DNA of 7,053 nt from Patescibacteria group bacterium (GTDB lineage Bacteria; Patescibacteriota; Minisyncoccia; JAHCSD01), in NCBI GenBank assembly GCA_018609185.1, contig JAHCSD010000032.1, positions 1-7,053 on the forward strand, read 5' to 3'. Below, in pieces: positions 1-4,323 of this stretch. The translations under genes and the position numbers were made by a program. A model generated the notes under the pieces. The model ran no database searches. It was not told the origin of the DNA and saw nothing but the letters and a program-made list of their open reading frames with translations. Positions within the stretch are counted from its first letter, which is position 1; every line of letters begins with the position of its first letter.

Positions 1-303
1 ATCTCTAAACTGCAAGAGGGCGATAAGACCGTTTGGGCAAAGTTTCTTTTTAGCCTCAAAGACCAGCATGATTTTCAGGCATTCAAGCTTCTTTCGCCAT
101 TTGCGGACAAACTTCTCATTGCTGTGAACTATGGGTGTGGGTTCGTTAACTTCCATGGCGAATTAGAGCCTCTTATTGCTTCTATAATTCGCGATGGCAA
201 AGGTTGGAAAACCTATGATGCAGATGATTATGTTGTAGCTCTTGATAAACCAGATACAGAGAATGCAGAAGTTTTCTGGGTGAAGTGCGGTATCCTCGGA
301 TGA
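1..303 (+). CDS. 3' end of an unrecognised protein gene (partial)
   Basis: Frame 1 is open from the first base to a TGA at 301-303, giving 100 residues with no internal stop. The start lies outside the window. The visible part begins ISKLQEGDKTVWAKF and ends VFWVKCGILG. It is a mixed, soluble-looking sequence with several aromatic residues (W, F, Y), no obvious membrane segment and no motif I recognise, so no function is offered. The codon pattern and the clean stop just before the next gene make it believable as coding. The stop is 27 bp upstream of the uracil-DNA glycosylase start on the same strand and I see no terminator between them, so the two are probably co-transcribed. Uncertainty is mainly about identity, less about it being a gene. 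Confidence 0.65.
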   Translation: MSKLQEGDKTVWAKFLFSLKDQHDFQAFKLLSPFADKLLIAVNYGCGFVNFHGELEPLIASIIRDGKGWKTYDADDYVVALDKPDTENAEVFWVKCGILG

Positions 304-330
304 AGAAACAGTCAGTAAATAAAATGAGCA

Positions 331-945
331 ATGATGAATGACAAGGATAAAAGAAAAGAGCTTTTAAGAGAAATAAAAGACGAGGTTATTAATTTAAAAG
401 AATCTCCCTTATACGAGGAGAGGACGAAAAACAAGGTATTTCCAGTAATAGGCGAGGGAAGCCACTACGCCAAAGTAATGTTTATAGGTGAGGCGCCGGG
501 CAAGAACGAGGCGGCAACGGGCAGGCCCTTTTGCGGGGCGGCAGGAAAGGTTTTAGACGATCTTTTGTCGTCTGTTTCACTTGCCAGAAGTGACGTGTAT
601 GTTACGAATATCGTTAAAGATCGTCCGTCTTTAAACAGAGACCCGTCGCCTGGAGAGATAGAAATGTACGCGCCATTTTTAGACAGGCAGATTGTGATAA
701 TAAAGCCAAAGGTCATTGCGACTCTCGGAAGGTTCTCCATGGAATACATAATGAAAAAATTTGGGTTGAGCTCCCAATTAAAACCTATCAGCCAGATCCA
801 TGGCCATGTCTTCAAGGCTGAAGCCGACTACGGCATGGTTAAAATTCTTCCTTTATACCATCCAGCTGTGGCGTTATACAACAATAGTGAGCTGGAAACC
901 CTGAAAAAAGACTTTAAATCATTAGGAGATACCATAAGCCAGTAA
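331..945 (+). CDS. Uracil-DNA glycosylase, family 4-like, lacking the Fe-S cysteines
   Basis: Predicted to remove uracil from DNA by hydrolysing the N-glycosidic bond, the first step of base excision repair in the cytoplasm. The 204-residue protein has the UDG-superfamily core: motif 1 GEAPGKNE at residues 53-60, the FCGAAG uracil-pocket segment at 67-72, NIVKDRP at 93-99 and motif 2 HPAV at 177-180. Length is normal for family 4 (about 190-220). Family 4 enzymes usually hold a 4Fe-4S cluster through a CxxC pair near the N terminus and two later cysteines. By eye, the equivalent positions here are L22, S25, D97 and Y113, so the cluster is almost certainly absent. The start could be ATG 331 or the adjacent ATG 334; neither has a clear Shine-Dalgarno sequence. 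It lies 27 bp after the upstream gene and is followed by a terminator. Substrate range is inferred from the family. Confidence 0.92.
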   Translation: MMNDKDKRKELLREIKDEVINLKESPLYEERTKNKVFPVIGEGSHYAKVMFIGEAPGKNEAATGRPFCGAAGKVLDDLLSSVSLARSDVYVTNIVKDRPSLNRDPSPGEIEMYAPFLDRQIVIIKPKVIATLGRFSMEYIMKKFGLSSQLKPISQIHGHVFKAEADYGMVKILPLYHPAVALYNNSELETLKKDFKSLGDTISQ

Positions 946-959
946 TCAATAGAGTCAGA

Positions 960-1016
960 TCGAGTCAAACTCGACTTGCGGCTCAACGGGTCTGGTCCGG
1001 TACCAGTCGGTACCCG
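960..1016 (+). other. Stem-loops in the 3' untranslated region after the UDG gene
   Basis: Two short stem-loops lie between the UDG stop and its terminator. The first pairs TCGAGT (960-965) with ACTCGA (969-974) around a CAA loop. The second is nested: CGGGT (987-991) pairs with ACCCG (1012-1016), enclosing CTGGT (992-996) paired with ACCAG (1002-1006). They probably belong to the mRNA 3' end and may protect it. No known RNA family is recognised. Confidence 0.4.
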
Positions 1017-1019
1017 ACT

Positions 1020-1049
1020 AGCCCCGCATAGAATTGTGCGGGGCTTTTT
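1020..1049 (+). terminator. Rho-independent terminator after the UDG gene
   Basis: A 9-bp GC-rich stem, AGCCCCGCA (1020-1028) with TGCGGGGCT (1037-1045), closes an 8-nt loop and runs into five Ts (1045-1049). This is a canonical intrinsic terminator, 75 bp after the UDG stop. It separates the UDG operon from the typA transcription unit. Confidence 0.9.
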
Positions 1050-1059
1050 CATTGGTGAT

Positions 1060-1088
1060 TTGACAGACGGGTATAAATATGTTACTGT
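1060..1088 (+). promoter_or_regulatory. Probable sigma70-type promoter for the typA leader
   Basis: A perfect TTGACA -35 box (1060-1065) is followed after 17 bp by TACTGT (1083-1088). The latter is a weak -10 box but carries an extended TGn element (1080-1082). It sits just after the UDG terminator and would start transcription near 1095, giving a leader of about 145 nt before typA. The -35 and spacing are strong; the -10 is only a partial match. Confidence 0.55.
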
Positions 1089-1115
1089 TAAAGACGTTCG
1101 CCGAGAGTTGCCATC

Positions 1116-1172
1116 ATGATGCGGATTCGCAAGGAGACGAATAAGGGCCTTTTTGCTTTCGCTAGCTCGTAA
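1116..1172 (+). CDS. Possible 18-residue leader peptide upstream of typA
   Basis: ATG 1116 (or the adjacent ATG 1119) opens a short frame, MMRIRKETNKGLFAFASS, ending at TAA 1170-1172. It sits between the promoter and a terminator-like hairpin that starts 11 nt after the stop codon, the position expected of a leader peptide controlling attenuation. A weak GAGAG (1103-1107) lies 8 nt upstream of the start. The peptide has no run of one amino acid, so if it senses something the cue is not an obvious codon series. Codons 6-7 (AAG GAG) contain the bases that can pair with the terminator's left arm. Short ORFs arise by chance, so the gene call rests on context. Confidence 0.3.
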   Translation: MMRIRKETNKGLFAFASS

Positions 1173-1210
1173 GGCGGCCGTGATCTCCTTACATTGTTAG
1201 GAGATTTTTT
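1131..1210 (+). promoter_or_regulatory. Attenuator-like terminator and anti-terminator upstream of typA
   Basis: ATCTCCT (1183-1189) pairs with AGGAGAT (1199-1205) around a 9-nt loop and runs into six Ts (1205-1210), a plausible intrinsic terminator 29 bp before the typA start. The left arm can instead pair upstream: AAGGAGA (1131-1137) is complementary to TCTCCTT (1184-1190), and GCCTT (1147-1151) with AAGGC (1171-1175) can stack inside it. The two folds exclude each other, as in transcription attenuators. The signal that would choose between them is unknown. Confidence 0.5.
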
Positions 1211-1238
1211 ATTAGGGGCCTAGGCTAAATTTACTAAC

Positions 1239-3035
1239 ATGGAAATTCGAAATATAGCTATTATTGCCCATGTAGACCATGGGAAAACCAAGCTTACCGA
1301 TGCTATTTTGCAGCAAGCAGGTGTTGCGGATAGCGAGGTAAGCATGGATTCAAACACGCTTGAAAAAGAGCGTGGAATTACGATTTATTCAAAGAATGCC
1401 GCCCTATTTTACAAAGATACTAAAATTAACATTGTAGATACGCCGGGCCACGCAGATTTTGGTTCTGAGGTAGAGAGAGTATTACGTTCTATTGATTCGG
1501 TACTCTTGGTGGTAGATGCCGGGGAAGGCCCAATGCCGCAAACCCGTTTTGTATTAAAAAAATCTTTGGAGCTTGGGTTACGCCCCATACTCGTAATTAA
1601 TAAAATCGATAGGCTAGCGGTAAACCTGGATCGTGTACACAACGATGTATTTGAATTATTTGCAGAACTTGGAGCGACTGAAGAACAGCTAGATTTTCCC
1701 GTGGTATACACTATCGCAAAAGACGGTATTGCAAAACGCAATCTTGCGGACGTTGCAAAAGATATTACTCCGGTGTTAGATATCATTTTAGAGCACGTGC
1801 CAGTAGCTTCAAAAAATAGTGACAAGCCGTTTCGTGCTCAGCCTTTTAACTTGGCATACGACAATTTTTTGGGACGGCTTGCAATTGTTCGAGTGCACGG
1901 CGGCAGTGTTAGTGTGGGAGATACCGTTTATGTAAAAAAGCGCTCCGGGCCGACTACAAATCACAAGGTAACAAAACTATTTACATTTGAAGGAATTGTC
2001 AGAAAGGATGCACAAACCGTTGGAGCGGGTGATATTGCTATAATTGCAGGACTCGCAGATGTATATATCGGGGATACGTTGGCAAAATCTGCAAATGAAG
2101 CGTTGCTTGAAAGTATTACCGTAGACGAACCTACTATCGAACTTACATTTTTAACAAACGACTCTCCGTTTGCTGGACGCGAGGGAAAGTTTGTAACAAG
2201 TCGACAACTTCGAGAACGCTTAAAAAAAGAGCTTGAGGTAAACGTAGGATTAAAAATCGATTTTGGCATGCAGTCGGCCGAACGATTTGTCGTATACGGA
2301 AGAGGAGAATTACACATAGCTATTCTAATTGAAAACATGCGTAGAGAGGGGTACGAACTCCAGGTTTCCCGTCCTCAGGTCATTATAAAAGAAATTGACG
2401 GCAAAAGGCATGAACCTTATGAGGAAATTGTAGCAGATGTTCCAAAAGAGTTTCAGGGAACAGTTATTGAGAAGTTAAGTGTACGAGGCGCGAAACTGGA
2501 ACACATGGAGCTGAAAGAGGGTCGCTCCTTTATGCAATTTACAGGCCCAAGCCGCGGTTTATTTGGATACCGAAACCAATTTGTTATAGATACGAAAGGG
2601 AATGGAATCTTAGCAAGTCGGATTATTGGATACCGTTCTTGCGCCGGGGAAATTGCACATAGAAAAGTGGGGTCGATGATTTCAGGATTTACCGGCAAGG
2701 CATTGGCCTATGCGCTCGATAACTTACAAAACAGAGGCATCTTGTATATTAAAGAAAACACCGAAGTGTATGAGGGCATGGTGATTGGAAACACCGCGAA
2801 AGGAGAGCAAATGACGGTAAACCCAATTAAGGGAAAGCATTTTACTAATATTCGGGCTGCAGCTTCGGACGAGGCCATTAATCTTACGTCTCCCCAAATT
2901 ATAACTATTGAAACGGGACTAGAGATAATGGATAAAGACGAATATTTGGAAGTAACCCCCAAGGGCGCACGGTTGCGAAAAAAATATCTTACAGAAATAG
3001 AACGTAAAAGAGCCAAGCGAGAAAATGGAGCGTAA
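1239..3035 (+). CDS. typA: Translational GTPase TypA/BipA
   Basis: Ribosome-associated GTPase related to EF-G and LepA. In bacteria it supports ribosome assembly and growth under stress such as cold. The 598 residues are close to the usual length of about 605. Domain 1 (about 1-195) carries all G motifs: P-loop AHVDHGKT (10-17), RGIT (45-48), DTPGHAD (67-73) and NKID (121-124). Then come the beta-barrel domain II (about 205-290), the EF-G III and V-like domains (about 300-475; SGRGELH is replaced by YGRGELH, followed by [10 protein letters not shown] and VSRPQV) and the TypA-specific C-terminal domain with GKALAYAL and EVYEGMVIG, ending in a basic tail. That C-terminal domain separates it from EF-G and LepA. 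The residue after the P-loop threonine is Lys18, where TypA usually has Thr. The start fits the family N terminus but has no Shine-Dalgarno sequence. Expression probably passes through the attenuator-like leader upstream. Confidence 0.97.
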   Translation: MEIRNIAIIAHVDHGKTKLTDAILQQAGVADSEVSMDSNTLEKERGITIYSKNAALFYKDTKINIVDTPGHADFGSEVERVLRSIDSVLLVVDAGEGPMPQTRFVLKKSLELGLRPILVINKIDRLAVNLDRVHNDVFELFAELGATEEQLDFPVVYTIAKDGIAKRNLADVAKDITPVLDIILEHVPVASKNSDKPFRAQPFNLAYDNFLGRLAIVRVHGGSVSVGDTVYVKKRSGPTTNHKVTKLFTFEGIVRKDAQTVGAGDIAIIAGLADVYIGDTLAKSANEALLESITVDEPTIELTFLTNDSPFAGREGKFVTSRQLRERLKKELEVNVGLKIDFGMQSAERFVVYGRGELHIAILIENMRREGYELQVSRPQVIIKEIDGKRHEPYEEIVADVPKEFQGTVIEKLSVRGAKLEHMELKEGRSFMQFTGPSRGLFGYRNQFVIDTKGNGILASRIIGYRSCAGEIAHRKVGSMISGFTGKALAYALDNLQNRGILYIKENTEVYEGMVIGNTAKGEQMTVNPIKGKHFTNIRAAASDEAINLTSPQIITIETGLEIMDKDEYLEVTPKGARLRKKYLTEIERKRAKRENGA

Positions 3036-3150
3036 AGCCGTGGCAGGGACTCTAGGACTCGAACAGAATCAATTTAGCGGAGTGCATTCAGAGACCCGAA
3101 TCGAGGCGCCAGGAGCCGATGCGTACCCTCTCGGGTACGTGAGCGACGAG

Positions 3151-3197
3151 CCCCGTTAGAAGTCGCGGGCTTGTCCCGCGCCCTACTTCTAACGGGG
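3151..3197. repeat. CCCCGTTAGA-type palindrome, single-hairpin form
   Basis: CCCCGTTAGAAGT (3151-3163) pairs perfectly with ACTTCTAACGGGG (3185-3197). Inside, CGCGGG (3164-3169) pairs with CCCGCG (3175-3180) around a 5-nt loop, leaving a CCCT bulge on one side. The outer 10 bp are the same motif that builds the two copies of the 87-bp repeat near comF and clpC, while the interior is unrelated. This suggests an interspersed family with conserved ends and a variable centre. Confidence 0.7.
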
Positions 3198-3238
3198 CGA
3201 GCAACGAAGAAGCTTGTCTGAATACGCCCGCCCGAAGG

Positions 3239-3339
3239 GAAGCTAAAAAATGGCCGATTTCTTCGTTGCTTCTCCTTGAAGTAGCTTCCGGCTACTCCTT
3301 CGTCGCAGCATCTTCGAAATCGTCTCATTTTTTAGCTTC
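3239..3339. terminator. Possible bidirectional terminator between typA and comF
   Basis: GAAGCTAAAAAATG (3239-3252) and CATTTTTTAGCTTC (3326-3339) are perfect inverted copies. They flank a further CGATTTC/GAAATCG stem (3255-3261 with 3316-3322) and a small AGTAGC/GCTACT hairpin (3280-3285 with 3291-3296). Six As on one arm and six Ts on the other give each strand a hairpin followed by a U-tract. That suits termination of both converging genes, although the loop is longer than usual. Confidence 0.45.
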
Positions 3340-3414
3340 TAAAGTTGATACTGTTCGAGTCCTAGAGTCCTATTTTTCTTACATGGCTGGTTCGGGCCCT
3401 AGAGCCCCAGGGGA

Positions 3415-4152
3415 TTATCCTTTGGCGATTACCATCCCCCACACTTCTTTTGCGCCCGCCTGTTTTAAGACACGGGCGCATTCTTCCATGGTAGCGCCTG
3501 AGGTATATACGTCGTCAACTAGGATAACGGTGGCCTTTTGTAATTTTTGAGAGTCAGCGCATCGGAATGAATTTTTCACATTTTCTTTTCTTTGTTCTTC
3601 ATTTTCTATTTCTGCCTGGGGAATTTCCTGACGGGTTCGTACGAGAACGTCTTTCAAAACTGATATGTTACAGATCTCTGCAATAGATTCTGCGATGAGT
3701 TCGGATTGATTGAAGGTTCGCAAACGGAGTCGTTGTTTTGTCAGGGGGACAGGAGTTATCACAGCAGGTTTATCCCACATCTGTAATAGTTCGGGTATCT
3801 TGTGCTGTTTGAGAATATTGGTGAGGAAAAGGGTAATTTGCGCAGCATAGATTCTTGCGCCCCCATACTTATATTGGTGAATAAGTGACCGTACGTAGGG
3901 ATTTGCATATTGAGTTGCGCAAAAGAAACGGTTAAGCTTTGTTTTCCGTCGGCAGCCTTTGCAGATGCTTCCCTGGGGTAGTCGAGCGTCGCAGATGGGG
4001 CAGAGAAATGACGAGGAAGAACATTCATCCGAAATGTTGCAGGCCTGGCACAAATAATCGTTTTCAGACAAAAGCTCCCCGTGACATCTCAAGCACTGTA
4101 CGGGGAGTATGGTATCCAGGAAGAACGTGCCAACCCTTGCGATACTATGCAT
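3415..4152 (-). CDS. ComF family protein (zinc-ribbon phosphoribosyltransferase)
   Basis: Phosphoribosyltransferase-fold protein of the ComF/GntX family. ComF is linked to DNA uptake in naturally competent bacteria, but its biochemical reaction is not well established. The 245 residues have the expected two parts. The N terminus is a double zinc ribbon with four Cys pairs: C20/C23, C35/C38, C51/C54 and C64/C67. A type I PRTase domain follows, with ITPVPL (132-137), the family-typical RLRLRTFNQSELIAESIA (141-158) and the PRPP-binding VILVDDVYTSGAT (209-221). The ATG at 4152 fits the family start. There is no Shine-Dalgarno sequence, but 16 bp around this ATG match those at the clpC start. The gene is downstream of clpC on the same strand, 171 bp apart, with one copy of the 87-bp repeat between them, so it may be transcribed separately. 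It converges with typA. Confidence 0.93.
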   Translation of the reverse strand: MHSIARVGTFFLDTILPVQCLRCHGELLSENDYLCQACNISDECSSSSFLCPICDARLPQGSICKGCRRKTKLNRFFCATQYANPYVRSLIHQYKYGGARIYAAQITLFLTNILKQHKIPELLQMWDKPAVITPVPLTKQRLRLRTFNQSELIAESIAEICNISVLKDVLVRTRQEIPQAEIENEEQRKENVKNSFRCADSQKLQKATVILVDDVYTSGATMEECARVLKQAGAKEVWGMVIAKG

Positions 4153-4189
4153 GCCAATTTTGCCCGCGAGCCTCGCGAGCGGTAAAAAA

Positions 4190-4276
4190 ATTGAGCACCC
4201 CGTTAGATGAGCGAGCCCTGCCCCATTAGATAGTTATCTAACGGGGTAAAAGCTCTATCTAACGGGGTTAAGGTTT
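4190..4276. repeat. 87-bp direct repeat, copy 1 (upstream of comF)
   Basis: Identical over 87 bp to 6966-7052. It contains a double palindrome. Outer arms CCCCGTTAGAT-GAGC (4198-4212) and GCTC-T-ATCTAACGGGG (4252-4267) pair with one bulged base. They enclose an inner 12-bp hairpin, CCCCATTAGATA (4221-4232) with TATCTAACGGGG (4235-4246). It lies 38 bp before the comF ATG, in the likely 5' leader. On the minus strand the structure is followed, after 7 bases, by seven Ts (4184-4190), so here it might also help end the clpC transcript. The clpC copy lacks this T-run. Confidence 0.9.
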
Positions 4277-4281
4277 TGTAA

Positions 4282-4314
4282 CTAAATTTTCTTCGCTCTT
4301 GCTCAAAAATTTAG
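4282..4314. other. AT-rich hairpin after the clpC stop
   Basis: CTAAATTTT (4282-4290) pairs perfectly with AAAATTTAG (4306-4314) around a 15-nt loop, 10 bp beyond the clpC stop on the minus strand. The stem is AT-rich and has no following T-run on the minus strand, so it is at best a weak terminator or an mRNA 3'-end structure. Confidence 0.35.
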
Positions 4315-4323
4315 AGAAAGCCC

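Larger units (their letters stand above)
3047..3370. repeat. 324-bp structured element bounded by 26-bp inverted repeats
   Basis: The typA-comF gap (3036-3414) holds no convincing gene but is highly structured. Arm 3047-3072 is the reverse complement of 3345-3370 with one mismatch in 26. Nested inside are a 7-bp hairpin (3122-3128 with 3133-3139), a 13-bp palindrome with CCCCGTTAGA ends (3151-3197) and a long hairpin pairing 3239-3252 with 3326-3339 (14 bp) and 3255-3261 with 3316-3322 (7 bp). On the plus strand the right arm runs into TATTTTTCTT. No target-site duplication is evident. It could be a bidirectional terminator region, a MITE-like repeat or a structured RNA. Confidence 0.6.

Noticed and set aside
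1131..1172. AAGGAGA at 1131-1137 as a ribosome binding site for a downstream short gene
   Set aside because: No ATG, GTG or TTG occurs at usable spacing. The nearest TTG (1153) is 15 nt away and opens only a 15-codon frame running through the terminator hairpin.
1239..3035. EF-G, LepA or a tetracycline-resistance ribosomal protection protein
   Set aside because: The length (598), the [14 protein letters not shown] switch region and the TypA-specific C-terminal domain with EVYEGMVIG and [12 protein letters not shown] fit TypA/BipA only.
3041..3115. A minus-strand tRNA gene ending in CCA at 3041-3043
   Set aside because: The T-loop and acceptor-like 3' end are present, but the T-stem 5' side does not pair and no 5' acceptor strand (AGGGACT), D-arm or anticodon arm can be built upstream.
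3074..3328. An 84-codon minus-strand open frame in the typA-comF gap
   Set aside because: It runs through the palindromes and hairpins, its arginine-rich translation resembles no protein, and the start context is poor. The inverted-repeat structure explains the sequence better.
3266..3550. A 94-codon plus-strand open frame overlapping the comF 3' end
   Set aside because: More than a third is antisense to the conserved PRTase domain of comF and the rest lies in the repeat structure. No motif is visible.
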